Below, piece by piece: positions 1 to 8,338 of a stretch of 21,488 nt of DNA. Each line of letters starts with the position of its first letter. Within the stretch, counting starts at the first letter, position 1. The position numbers and the translations under genes are program-made. Under the pieces are notes generated by a model. It did no database searches and was not told the DNA's origin. It worked only from the letters and a program-made list of their open reading frames with translations. The DNA comes from a virus, in the IMG/VR virus record IMGVR_UViG_3300033148_001175, positions 1 through 21,488 of that record; one strand, 5' to 3'.

Positions 1-119
1 CATCCTCCTGTATTAGTAGTGTCATTGTATACACCAGTTATGTCACTTACCTTTAAGTCGGTACAATTATTTTCTAGACATGCGGATATTACTGGGCTAA
101 GAGCCAGTATTAAAAGGTG
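1..119 (-). other. Open reading frame, lipoprotein-like, no normal start, runs off left edge
   Basis: A minus-strand frame stays open for 39 codons from a TAA at 120-122 to the window edge. The translation begins hydrophobic (LLILALSPVISAC), which resembles a short lipoprotein signal with a lipobox-like end, and continues polar (LENNCTDLKVSDITG). No ATG, GTG or TTG precedes the hydrophobic part in frame; only CTG or ATA codons are available. It lies just past the terminator of the morphogenesis operon. It could be a real gene with an unusual or mutated start, or a chance frame. A hairpin (TACTGG at 90-95 with CCAGTA at 104-109) lies inside it. A competing plus-strand frame (1-123) looks less protein-like. 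Confidence 0.3.
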
Positions 120-136
120 TTAAGTGAGAAATAAAT

Positions 137-167
137 AAGGGGCTGACTGGTTAGGTGCCAGCCCCTT
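137..167 (-). terminator. Terminator of the morphogenesis operon
   Basis: AAGGGGCTG (137-145) pairs perfectly with CAGCCCCTT (159-167) around a 13-base loop. On the minus strand the stem is followed by TTATTTATTTCT, a T-rich tract typical of intrinsic termination. It lies 29 bases after the stop of the 413-aa virion protein gene, so it probably ends the long minus-strand unit. Confidence 0.8.
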
Positions 168-196
168 AACTGAAACATGAAAAAGAAAAATCTTTC

Positions 197-1438
197 TTAT
201 TCTAATACGATGCTTGATCCTAAGATATTATCAAGTACATCAGTGATGTTACCTGCAATACCTCCTGTCTCTGCCCAATCTGGCACATCTCCTGCCACAT
301 CTGGTACAGCTACCGTAAATAATTTCTTATTTCCGTGCTTTGTTAAATCTCCCTTAGTTGCATCTACTGAGATATTAATCTGCGGGTATCCATCTACAGA
401 ACTAGTAGACATAACTACTGATTCAAATAGGTTTGGTTCTCCAACGTGGAAGAATTCACCGTTATTTCCATTACAGAAGAATTCTAATTCTTTAGTTTGG
501 TTAACAGTACAAACTCCTGGGAATGCTTTTACTGAATTAGTAATAGGTGTATCTCCGAAATCTTCATCTAGTGTAGTATTCCATTGAACTACTTTATCAT
601 AAAATTTACCTGTAACGAACTTCTCAGACTCGCCTTGTAAACCTACACCCCAATCAGCAGTCGCTGCTGTAGAAGCATCTATTTCTTGCACTTCTGTAGT
701 AGCATAAGCACCTGTATCACCTTGGAAAGGTCTGTTTAAAGTAATTAAATCGCCATCTACACCTGTAACTAAATACACATCATCAGTTAAAGTAACTGTA
801 GTACTTGCTAATACTCCAATTCTAAAATAGTTTCCTACTGTAGCTCCTGCAGAGTTAGTGTCTGTAATAGTGGTTGATCCGTTAACTGCTCCTAGAGCAT
901 CAAAGTTAGAAGCTCCTGCTGCTACATTACAAATAGCTGAAAATCCAATTACATCTGAAGCTTCTCTAGAGAAGTTTAAGATACCACTAGCTGCTAATCC
1001 TGAAGCAATCTCATCTTGTGTAGCTGATAAATCAGAGTTGTATTGAGCATCCTTTACGTATACTCCACCGTGATTAGATTGGATAGACTGATTAATATTT
1101 AATCTGATTCTATACAATGTATCATTTACTACATCAATAGACCCTGTAGATCCATTATAACCTACGTAATCTAATTGCTCTACCTTTGCAGAGAATGTTT
1201 TAGAAGTTGTAGCCGTTACATTAGAAGGATTGATTACCTCTGATACTAATGGTTCAGCAGATCCTCTACCTACAGCTAGGATAAATTTTTCACCCGCTGT
1301 TCCTGTTGTAATTGCGGTACCTCCTGGAGTAAATACTCCAACTTCACCGTCAGCTAAAGCATCGATAGATGCTGCTTTTGTTGTAACATCGCCTGTCTTT
1401 CCTACAAGCAAATATTGGTAATCATTTTGTGATTGCAT
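197..1438 (-). CDS. Beta-rich virion structural protein
   Basis: 413 aa, ATG start, TAA stop. It is rich in Thr, Ser, Gly, Val and Ala with few charged clusters, no signal peptide, no membrane segment and only three cysteines, the composition expected of a beta-structured capsid-associated, tail or fibre protein. The N-terminus (YQYLLVGKTGDVTTKAASI) and the TGTAG-type turns support an extracellular or virion beta-sheet fold. It is the last gene before the operon terminator and lies 45 bases after the neck/ring-type gene, in the place where crAss-like phages carry further virion genes. I do not recognise a named family. A tail-tube, sheath-like or head-decoration role is possible but not shown. 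Confidence 0.75.
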   Translation of the reverse strand: MQSQNDYQYLLVGKTGDVTTKAASIDALADGEVGVFTPGGTAITTGTAGEKFILAVGRGSAEPLVSEVINPSNVTATTSKTFSAKVEQLDYVGYNGSTGSIDVVNDTLYRIRLNINQSIQSNHGGVYVKDAQYNSDLSATQDEIASGLAASGILNFSREASDVIGFSAICNVAAGASNFDALGAVNGSTTITDTNSAGATVGNYFRIGVLASTTVTLTDDVYLVTGVDGDLITLNRPFQGDTGAYATTEVQEIDASTAATADWGVGLQGESEKFVTGKFYDKVVQWNTTLDEDFGDTPITNSVKAFPGVCTVNQTKELEFFCNGNNGEFFHVGEPNLFESVVMSTSSVDGYPQINISVDATKGDLTKHGNKKLFTVAVPDVAGDVPDWAETGGIAGNITDVLDNILGSSIVLE

Positions 1439-1483
1439 TTGTTAAATTATTAGTTTATATAATATATTTTATTGATTTCAAAT

Positions 1484-2200
1484 TTATGTTATGTTCTTTG
1501 TTTCTTCCGAAACTGCTATTTGATATTCTTCTGGACTTGTAGATGCAGTAGCCATTCTAACTGCTATATCTACTATTTCCCTATGTGTTGACTGGTCTAA
1601 TTCACAATCTACTTGTGCTGTTGTTGTGCCATCCTTAGTATAAGGAGTAATTCCATTAGTACGTCTAATATATCTCACATCATATTGAGATATAGTGTAA
1701 TTCCCGTCTGTTATTACTTCGTGACGTTTAAGTTCACTGTCTCCAGGAGTTACCCTAGATCCTTCCATTCTCCAAGCCTTATCTGTTGAAGGTCTTTTAA
1801 ACGGGTTATTCTTATTTCTATTGTACTCATCTTCTGTAGTTGGTACTACTTCTACTATATTTCCATTATAACAATCATCATCAGATGCTATTACAATTTC
1901 TTCCTGTAGAGTGTATAGAAAATCACTCGGTAAATCAAAGAACGTTCCATTTGTGTGAACCCCTGTTTGTGTCGAAGAACTAGTAGTTATACTAGCAAAT
2001 GACTTAAGCTCATCAAAATCTTTCTTTCTCTCTTCAGTTTGTTCGAAGTCTCTATAAGGACTGTAACCTCCTCTAATAAAAACTTCTTCAGCTTTACTCA
2101 AGAATACACCAATCTCTCGATCAGTGTACCCCGGAGCTGATAAGCTGGTTATTCTATCACGTTGTAGATTAAACTCATATTTCATTTCATTAGCATCCAC
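1484..2200 (-). CDS. Putative neck/ring (head-tail connector) protein
   Basis: 238 aa. The N-terminal segment EMKYEFNLQRDRITSLSAPG followed by YTDREIGVFLSKAEEVF resembles the opening of a conserved Bacteroidetes-phage structural family annotated in crAss-like phages as a ring or neck protein; this link is from memory and moderate. The start is GTG at 2198-2200, whose G is shared with the TAG stop of the upstream gene (TAGTG), implying coupled translation. An in-frame ATG five codons later (2183-2185) is the alternative, but the residues before it fit the family opening better. Its place after the MCP fits an adaptor between portal and tail. No catalytic motif is visible. Confidence 0.65.
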   Translation of the reverse strand: MDANEMKYEFNLQRDRITSLSAPGYTDREIGVFLSKAEEVFIRGGYSPYRDFEQTEERKKDFDELKSFASITTSSSTQTGVHTNGTFFDLPSDFLYTLQEEIVIASDDDCYNGNIVEVVPTTEDEYNRNKNNPFKRPSTDKAWRMEGSRVTPGDSELKRHEVITDGNYTISQYDVRYIRRTNGITPYTKDGTTTAQVDCELDQSTHREIVDIAVRMATASTSPEEYQIAVSEETKNIT

Positions 2201-3069
2201 TATTCTTCTAGTCTAGCTTCTAATGTCATACGTAAATCTTCATCGTTCTTTAAGTACTTTACTGCTGACTCTTTAGTTGCAGCTTCCCCATCTTCACATA
2301 ATACCTTATCGCTATCTGTAAGTACATAAGATTTGCCATTTCTTTTGATAAAACCTTTATCTACACAATCATTTAATAATACTAAATAATCATAATTAGG
2401 GTTATCCAAAATACGTAAGAATCCATCAACATTCGTATCTATCATCTCACTAATTTGAGCTTTTAACCAATCCTTCTCTGCAGAAGCAGCTGGTTTTTTT
2501 CCTGCGGCCTTTAAGAAAGTAATCATCTTAAGTGCTGACCCTTCCATCTTACCGTATTCAATATAAGCTCGTTTGTTCTTATCTGTTTTAGTTAAAGTTG
2601 TTTGTAATTCATCACCTTCCCTAACAACTGCAAATAAGTAACTAGGTCTATCAAAACGCTCTTTCCAACTAGGAGCAATTTCCTTTTTGTTAGCTAATAA
2701 TGTTTTGTACTTTAAATAATCTCCAGGAATTGTAAGATCAAAAGTAACTCCCTTTTTATTAAGTTTTACTTTACTCTCTTTCTTTCTCCAGAAATTCTGC
2801 TCAAGTGGTGCATATACACTTAAATCTCCAACATTAAAGTGCATTTTTGATACACTTCTATCTTCAAAGAACGATATCTCTTCCTCATTAAGAGGGCATA
2901 TTAAGTTTCCGTGACCATCTACAGGTGCAGAATACTCGATATAAGAGTTACCAATTAAAAAATAAGCCTCGTGTTGCGAGTCTTTAATCATTCCTCTCGC
3001 TTTAAGGACGGGTTTGATCGTAACCTTACCCATCCCTCTAAGCGTGAATTTTTGTTCTATCTGTGTCAT
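2200..3069 (-). CDS. Conserved phage protein of unknown function
   Basis: 289 aa, ATG start. It has a mixed alpha/beta composition, is Lys/Glu-rich, and has no membrane segment or signal peptide. The first about 130 residues look beta-rich (FTLRGMGKVTIKPVLKARG), the middle holds basic helical stretches with an alanine/lysine segment (KAAGKKPAASAEKDWLKAQ), and the C-terminus is acidic. It lies between the MCP and the neck/ring-type gene and shares one base with the latter, so a role in capsid maturation or neck assembly is a reasonable inference. Unlike most genes here it has a clear Shine-Dalgarno sequence (3076-3081). I do not recognise the family. Confidence 0.7.
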   Translation of the reverse strand: MTQIEQKFTLRGMGKVTIKPVLKARGMIKDSQHEAYFLIGNSYIEYSAPVDGHGNLICPLNEEEISFFEDRSVSKMHFNVGDLSVYAPLEQNFWRKKESKVKLNKKGVTFDLTIPGDYLKYKTLLANKKEIAPSWKERFDRPSYLFAVVREGDELQTTLTKTDKNKRAYIEYGKMEGSALKMITFLKAAGKKPAASAEKDWLKAQISEMIDTNVDGFLRILDNPNYDYLVLLNDCVDKGFIKRNGKSYVLTDSDKVLCEDGEAATKESAVKYLKNDEDLRMTLEARLEE

Positions 3070-3075
3070 AATAAT

Positions 3076-3081
3076 CTCCTT
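3076..3081 (-). promoter_or_regulatory. Shine-Dalgarno sequence, unusual for this genome
   Basis: Reading the minus strand, AAGGAG lies six bases before the ATG at 3067-3069, inside AGGAGAAAAGGAG. Most genes here have only A/T-rich leaders, as is usual in Bacteroidetes, so this site marks an exception and fixes the start of the 289-aa gene. Confidence 0.6.
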
Positions 3082-3100
3082 TTCTCCTATTATTAATTTA

Positions 3101-3364
3101 TTACGATTGGTTGTAGATAAATGAAGCCGTTTTAGTTGGATCCATTACCATAACTCCACCACAGTAATACTTCATTTCTTCCCATCCATCAACTGAAGTA
3201 GCAACTAATTTAGGAGCTGATCCATTAGGACTGAAAGGGTCTCTTAAACCTGGAATGTAAGCATGGATAACGTCTTGTCCTTTAACAGACACTTTCTTTA
3301 CATTAGCCTCACCGTTAGTAGAACCAATGTCGTAAACATCATATCTGTACGATTCAGTAACACC
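3101..3364 (-). CDS. C-terminal segment of the major capsid protein, after an in-frame TGA
   Basis: This segment continues the MCP frame for 87 codons past the TGA at 3365-3367 and ends at TAA 3101-3103. It begins GVTESYRYDVYDIGS and later reads VKGQDVIHAYIPGLRDPFSP, with the density and composition of real coding sequence. An internal ATG (3290-3292) could start a 63-aa product, but no promoter or ribosome site is seen, and the codons before it also look conserved. With this segment the MCP reaches about 489 codons, close to the usual crAss-like MCP length as I recall it. I read it as the C-terminus of MCP, reached either because the TGA is a sequence error (for example for TGG) or by readthrough. 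Confidence 0.7.
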   Translation of the reverse strand, partial: GVTESYRYDVYDIGSTNGEANVKKVSVKGQDVIHAYIPGLRDPFSPNGSAPKLVATSVDGWEEMKYYCGGVMVMDPTKTASFIYNQS

Positions 3365-4570
3365 TCAATCCGGGTGGAATTTCTTATTTCTATTTCTATC
3401 ATCATATTGACTGTTGATAGATAAGTTAAATTTAATGTGGTTAGGTCCTATAAACTCAACGAATTGACCACCAAAGTTCATTGCTCTGTTAGCAAAGTCA
3501 GAAGTAGTACTACCGATAGTAATAGTCTCTCTAGCCGGTGAGAATAACTGTGCGTTATTTTCTAAAGCTTTGTGGAACTGGTAAGCTCCTCTTTCACCTG
3601 TCAAAGCAACAAATGCTCTCTCATCCATATCTAATTTACCTTCTGAGATATCCATCAACTTAGCTGATAAATCATCAATTGAGAAAGTATTATAGTAAGA
3701 TGTATTAGAAGCTTCTGCTTGCTCTCTAAGACCTGATCCTTCAACGATAGAGTATCCGCTATCATCTTTTTGTTGGTATTCACCATTAGCTCCTCTGTTT
3801 GAAGTTCCGAACATTAACAATCTGTTAATATCTTCTCTGAACTGTCTGTCAAACATATAAGACTCATACTGTTGCCATAACAAGAAGTTTTGACCATTAG
3901 GACCAACGATTGCAGTTCCCATCTTACGGTCTTTCAAGTTACCCGGAGTCTTTTTCTCGATTCTGATGCTAGTGAAAGCATTTCTCATCGTGATGTGAGA
4001 CTTGTAGTGAATCTTACGGCCTTTAGCAGATAATGTTCTTGCAACTGGAGCATACTCTCTAGAGAATAACTTTCCTGCTACTAACTCTTCGTAAGGGACG
4101 AAATCAGTAGAAGATGATGCCATTAATTCACAAGTATAAACGATATTCGTACCATCTGGCACACCATCATCCTTAACTATAATAGGATAAAGTTCATTCT
4201 CTTCACCTACAATCTTTTCAGTTGCAGAGAACCAATCTTTAGGGAATACTAATTCAAACTGTGAAAAGTTAGCTCCTGGTTTATCAGTAGAAGTGATAGC
4301 AGTACCATCTATTCTACATTCAATCAAGGCGATATTATCTAAAGCTTGAGATTGAAGTTCCCAGATGTAATCTGTATCATCTTCGAATTCCTTGGTAGGG
4401 AATCTACTTAAAAAGTTTTCTAAATCCATACCAAAATTCTTTTGTTGGATTCTTGCAATAAGGTCAGAACCTTTTTGCGGGGATTGTCTCCAGATAGCAC
4501 CTAAATGGTTTTCGGTAGTTAAACCTTTCCAAGCCGCAGCGTCTATCATTTGTAACGGACTAATGTTCAT
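3365..4570 (-). CDS. Major capsid protein (HK97-fold expected), frame broken by TGA
   Basis: 401 aa before an in-frame TGA. It forms the icosahedral shell. The call rests on position (directly after portal and the scaffold candidate), on size once the downstream segment is added, and on text features seen in crAss-like capsid proteins, such as the arrangement ending in SQYDDRNRNKKFHPD. The N-terminus (MNISPLQMIDAAAWKGL) is helical, with Gln/Arg/Lys-rich stretches near 40-60. The ATG at 4568-4570 follows an A/T-rich leader without Shine-Dalgarno sequence. The codon after HPD is TGA; the frame then remains open for 87 codons (3101-3364). Loss of the last 87 residues would be expected to disable a capsid protein, so full-length protein is probably made. 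Confidence 0.8.
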   Translation of the reverse strand: MNISPLQMIDAAAWKGLTTENHLGAIWRQSPQKGSDLIARIQQKNFGMDLENFLSRFPTKEFEDDTDYIWELQSQALDNIALIECRIDGTAITSTDKPGANFSQFELVFPKDWFSATEKIVGEENELYPIIVKDDGVPDGTNIVYTCELMASSSTDFVPYEELVAGKLFSREYAPVARTLSAKGRKIHYKSHITMRNAFTSIRIEKKTPGNLKDRKMGTAIVGPNGQNFLLWQQYESYMFDRQFREDINRLLMFGTSNRGANGEYQQKDDSGYSIVEGSGLREQAEASNTSYYNTFSIDDLSAKLMDISEGKLDMDERAFVALTGERGAYQFHKALENNAQLFSPARETITIGSTTSDFANRAMNFGGQFVEFIGPNHIKFNLSINSQYDDRNRNKKFHPD

Positions 4571-4596
4571 TTTTATTTATTTTTATTGATTTATTT

Positions 4597-5784
4597 CTAT
4601 TTAGTATTAAATTCTATAGCTGCAGTTAAATCTGTAGATACAGTTGTTCCTGCAGATCCTTTCTGTGAGCTTTTAGTAGGCATTGTTCTAGTTGAACTTA
4701 ACATTTTATTAAGGTCTTTAGTAGCAGCTGTTCCTGCTTCTCTTTTTACTTTGCTAAAATCAGTAAACCCTTTAGTTATAACATCTAAAGCATGCAGTCT
4801 AACTAAATACTCTGGATCATTATTAAATTTATCTATAACATCAGTAATAGCTTTTCCATCCTCTGTATATTTAACAGGCGTAGTTATAGAATTAAGTACT
4901 TTTTCTCTCTGCGTCTTATTTAACTTAACAAAAGGCAGTAAATCATTAACATTCTCTACATGCTTTTCTATAGTTTGTAGCATAGCTTTACTGTCTTGCT
5001 CTTCTTTTTCTCTAGATAGTCTAGTTTGCTCTCTAGCATCTTCTAACCTTTTAGTTTGAGAAGCTTTAAGTGCATTTAATGCATCTAGACTATCTTCAGC
5101 ATCAGTTCCTAAATCTATAGATTTCTGAGCATGTCTTTCAGCAGCATCTGCAGTAAATCCTTTATCTAAGAAATCTTGTTTAATTAACTCTTTTCTTAAA
5201 GGTGCATTCTCATCATTATTTAATGTATCTGTATTGATACTTTCTAATGCAAGATTATTACTATGTACCTCACGAAGAGTTTTATCCGGAACTCCATTTC
5301 TAATATCTTCTAAATATGCTTTTTTTTTATCATCCAATCCTGCTAATTCATTAGATTTAATCTGATCCGCTACAGCTTCAACTAATGCTTCTGCTGTATT
5401 TAATTCTTTTAATTCCTCATCGCTAAGGTTACTTAATACCCCCGACTCCACTAAAGTAGCCACAAAAGGAATGATTTCCTCATTGTTTGGAGAAGAAGGA
5501 GACTGACTACCATCTATATCATCAGGGGTATCAGTGTCTTTATTTTCATCTTCGTTGTCCCCTTCAGGTTCTCCGTTATTATCTTCAGGCTCAGTTACTA
5601 TGAGCTCTTCTATATTAATTTGTCCTTCTGGGGTAGCTTCTTTTGGGGCTTCCCCTTGTTCTGCTGGTGTATCATTATTTGTTTCGGCCTCTCCACTTTC
5701 CGAAATGATATCACCAATATTAATCATACCGTCAGCACCGCTATCGATGGTAGGTATAATTTGGTTGTCTCCTGTTGTTGTCAT
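4597..5784 (-). CDS. Putative scaffolding / capsid assembly protein
   Basis: 395 aa, TAG stop. Residues 1 to about 100 are strongly acidic and low-complexity (PEDNNGEPEGDNEDENKDTD) and contain a repeated motif, INIGDII near 21 and INIEELI near 56. Residues about 115-330 are predicted mostly helical with coiled-coil character (KRLEDAREQTRLSREKEEQD), and the tail is Ser/Thr-rich. This layout, and the place between portal and MCP, is that of scaffolding proteins in many tailed phages. It is 26 bases upstream of the MCP start. There is no protease motif to suggest a fused prohead protease. The role is inferred from context and composition, not from a recognised domain. Confidence 0.65.
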   Translation of the reverse strand: MTTTGDNQIIPTIDSGADGMINIGDIISESGEAETNNDTPAEQGEAPKEATPEGQINIEELIVTEPEDNNGEPEGDNEDENKDTDTPDDIDGSQSPSSPNNEEIIPFVATLVESGVLSNLSDEELKELNTAEALVEAVADQIKSNELAGLDDKKKAYLEDIRNGVPDKTLREVHSNNLALESINTDTLNNDENAPLRKELIKQDFLDKGFTADAAERHAQKSIDLGTDAEDSLDALNALKASQTKRLEDAREQTRLSREKEEQDSKAMLQTIEKHVENVNDLLPFVKLNKTQREKVLNSITTPVKYTEDGKAITDVIDKFNNDPEYLVRLHALDVITKGFTDFSKVKREAGTAATKDLNKMLSSTRTMPTKSSQKGSAGTTVSTDLTAAIEFNTK

Positions 5785-5846
5785 TATATAATTTATTTTA
5801 CAAGTTTACGTAATTAACATGCTATGAACAAATGTTCTGGCAACTA

Positions 5847-8291
5847 TCAATTTGCGCTATAGCTTTTTCCTAAAATTAAGTCTTCTTTGTTGTAGGTTTT
5901 GCTTTGGCTTCTGATCTTTTTAAATTTATCTTTCTCCATAGAATCGTGAGCCATCTTAGCCATATCAATACGTTCTGTAGTTCTTACCTTTTCAGCTTCC
6001 ACTTCATCAGGTATACCATCCGCATCTCTATCTGCTTGCATGCCAAATGCTTCTCCTTGTTGTTTAAGCATTTCTAAATCTAAAGCTCCTTGATTCTTCA
6101 TATCTTGAACCTGTCTAACATTCGCTAATTCAGCTTCTTTCTCCGCAGCTTGAGCTTGTATTTGTTCTGACTGCATCCTTTCGGCTTGCTCTGCATTTTG
6201 CTGTGCTGCTTGTTCTTTTCTCATCTCAGAAGCCTCTAATGTTCTTCTAATAGCAGCTGAGTTTGTAGAGGTCATTATAGTCATAAGATCTGAAAAATTA
6301 ATCTTGTCATTCTGTAATCCTGCTTGAGCTAATTGTTTCAGACTTTCATGGATCATAGTATCATCTCTAGAATCTCCTACAAATATTCCATATTCAGAAT
6401 CTACAAAGTCCTCTACATCGATAGTAGCTATTTGAGCAGTTGTATCATCTGCTACAAATTGTAACTTTTTATTCTTTTTATCTTGCCAAGCTATTTTAGC
6501 TGTCTCTAATCCTATAGTTAATACTCTCTTTTTCCAGTGATTATGTCCTGCAGACCAGTATTCTGTAATATTAGATGAACTACTTACTGATCTTTCTACA
6601 TTTCCTACTAATTCTCTTTGCTCGATTTGTCCTAATCTCTGAGCAGATACTCCTGATATTTCACCTAATTCCTGCTTAATATAAGCCATCATCTGAATAT
6701 ACATCTGGATAGTATTTCCTTGTTCCATATCAAGAACAGGAGAATTTTGTTGCATTTGACCTGCTAATTTTCCTTGTGCGGCTCCTTTTTTACCTTCTTT
6801 AAAGGCGTTATAAGGTACTGCTTTCATATTCTTAGCAAACCATAACCATTGTTCTACATCCCAACCTTCAGGAATTTCATGTACTGGAACTTTCATTATT
6901 CGACCCCAGTTAGCTGCTATTAATAGCTCTACATTATAATATAAAGCATTATACATGTATTGGTAAGGTTTCATCCTATCTACCAAAGACATAGCTCTAT
7001 TATCATTAGTATTATATATAGTACCAATTATTCCAGGATGGCATAAAGAAGGATTCTCCATACTTCTAAACTGCACAGGTCTTGGTTGTATTTTTAAATA
7101 TATACCATCAGTATCATCCTCTAAAGAAGAAGAACTCCAAGAGGAGATTTTATGTCCTTCCCACCATTCGCTTATCCATTCTTCTTTTTCTTCTTCTCCT
7201 CTATCTTTATCTATCTTATAAGAATCAGGCATAAGGAATTCCTGTTCATCTCCTTGCTCATCGAAGTACTTAACACGTTTCATTTTACGCATTGATTTCC
7301 AATAAACCTTGATAACTTTAATATTTCCATAATTATCAAAAGGAGTATCAAAATCCCCTAATCCATTTTCAAATCTAGCTGTGTCTATATTTCTATCTGC
7401 ATAATCAACTAGTAAAGGACTTAAAGCTAAATCTGGATTAGATCCTAAATCAAACCCAGAAGAATCAGTATCACCATCTCTAGAGAAATAATTATCAATC
7501 ATTGCTACCTGTGTAGGGGTTAATACATCATGGTAGTGATCTATAATTTGACCGGGGCTATAATAACCATCTACTACTATAATATCAGCATCCTCGACAT
7601 ATGAAGATTCTCCACTTCTAACTACATGTACATTTTTAGGATTTAATCTAGTAAATACAGGTTCTCCTGCTACTATATCCCATTGTCCTATCTCTTCTCC
7701 GGCTATAAGAACATCCTTATAGGCAGTATCCATTTTCATTTTCAGGTCTTGTTTTTCCCATAAGTATCGTAATACCTGGTCAGCTCTTTGCTCTCTTAAA
7801 TCCTTCCAAGTATAGTTCATATACTTTTGGTGGTAAGTTAAAGCGTCCTGAATTTCTTTTTCTGTAACATTATCCTTTGTAATAAGATTGGTAACTACTT
7901 GATTAAGTAATTCCTTTTGTTTTCTTTCTTTATCAGATACAGCATTCTCATTAGTTACTATAATATTCCAATTAAAGTGACGCTTTACTTCTTCTCCATA
8001 TAATAAATCAATCTTTGGATTCATTATAGGATAATTTTGCATTTTCCCTGGAGTAGACTCATTCTCAAACCCATATGGATTACAGGTCTTCTTTACATCT
8101 TCGGGATCAAGTATGTCTGAATAAAGATTGTAATTTATAGTTTTATTGTAAAAACTCTTTCGAAGTACATTATCTTCATGGTACAAAGACTGATGGGCAG
8201 CATTAACGCATCCTTTTCCCCATGCCGAACCGTTCTTTGTCTTCTGATAATCTGTCTTCTTTTGAGAAGGGAAATTGTATAATCCTGCCAT
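5847..8291 (-). CDS. Portal protein
   Basis: 814 aa, in the size range of crAss-like portals. It would form the dodecameric ring through which TerL pumps DNA. Support: it directly follows TerL; the N-terminal third carries the long helical and beta mix of phage portals; and a long helical, Gln/Ala/Glu-rich region (about 680-745, EQAERMQSEQIQAQAAEKEA) fits the barrel or crown helices. Near the C-terminus (754-765) is a calcium-loop-like motif, DRDADGIPDEVE, of thrombospondin type-3 kind. The C-terminal peptide GKSYSA is shared with TerL, and the DNA under it is an exact 19-base repeat. It ends TGA immediately followed by TAG. Confidence 0.85.
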   Translation of the reverse strand: MAGLYNFPSQKKTDYQKTKNGSAWGKGCVNAAHQSLYHEDNVLRKSFYNKTINYNLYSDILDPEDVKKTCNPYGFENESTPGKMQNYPIMNPKIDLLYGEEVKRHFNWNIIVTNENAVSDKERKQKELLNQVVTNLITKDNVTEKEIQDALTYHQKYMNYTWKDLREQRADQVLRYLWEKQDLKMKMDTAYKDVLIAGEEIGQWDIVAGEPVFTRLNPKNVHVVRSGESSYVEDADIIVVDGYYSPGQIIDHYHDVLTPTQVAMIDNYFSRDGDTDSSGFDLGSNPDLALSPLLVDYADRNIDTARFENGLGDFDTPFDNYGNIKVIKVYWKSMRKMKRVKYFDEQGDEQEFLMPDSYKIDKDRGEEEKEEWISEWWEGHKISSWSSSSLEDDTDGIYLKIQPRPVQFRSMENPSLCHPGIIGTIYNTNDNRAMSLVDRMKPYQYMYNALYYNVELLIAANWGRIMKVPVHEIPEGWDVEQWLWFAKNMKAVPYNAFKEGKKGAAQGKLAGQMQQNSPVLDMEQGNTIQMYIQMMAYIKQELGEISGVSAQRLGQIEQRELVGNVERSVSSSSNITEYWSAGHNHWKKRVLTIGLETAKIAWQDKKNKKLQFVADDTTAQIATIDVEDFVDSEYGIFVGDSRDDTMIHESLKQLAQAGLQNDKINFSDLMTIMTSTNSAAIRRTLEASEMRKEQAAQQNAEQAERMQSEQIQAQAAEKEAELANVRQVQDMKNQGALDLEMLKQQGEAFGMQADRDADGIPDEVEAEKVRTTERIDMAKMAHDSMEKDKFKKIRSQSKTYNKEDLILGKSYSAN
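5853..5871. repeat. 19-bp direct repeat, copy 1 (3' end of portal gene)
   Basis: TGCGCTATAGCTTTTTCCT is identical to 8363-8381. On the minus strand both copies encode GKSYSA in the same frame, at the C-termini of portal (residues 808-813) and TerL (772-777). Confidence 0.9.
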
Positions 8292-8338
8292 AAGTCGATG
8301 TAAAAACTTCTAAATTTAGTGCTTATTACTATGATAAT

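Noticed and set aside
177-587. 136-codon plus-strand frame
   Set aside because: Lies entirely over the 413-aa minus-strand virion gene and its terminator; composition is that of a complementary shadow.
3101-3367. Genome-wide recoding of TGA to Trp
   Set aside because: Many genes here end in TGA (portal, groEL, winged-helix, 71-aa membrane, YopX-upstream and others) and Trp is written TGG throughout; no tRNA with anticodon TCA is seen. Only local readthrough or an error remains plausible.
4586-5059. 157-codon plus-strand frame
   Set aside because: Antisense to the scaffold-like gene; the hydrophobic reading arises from the complement of acidic helical codons.
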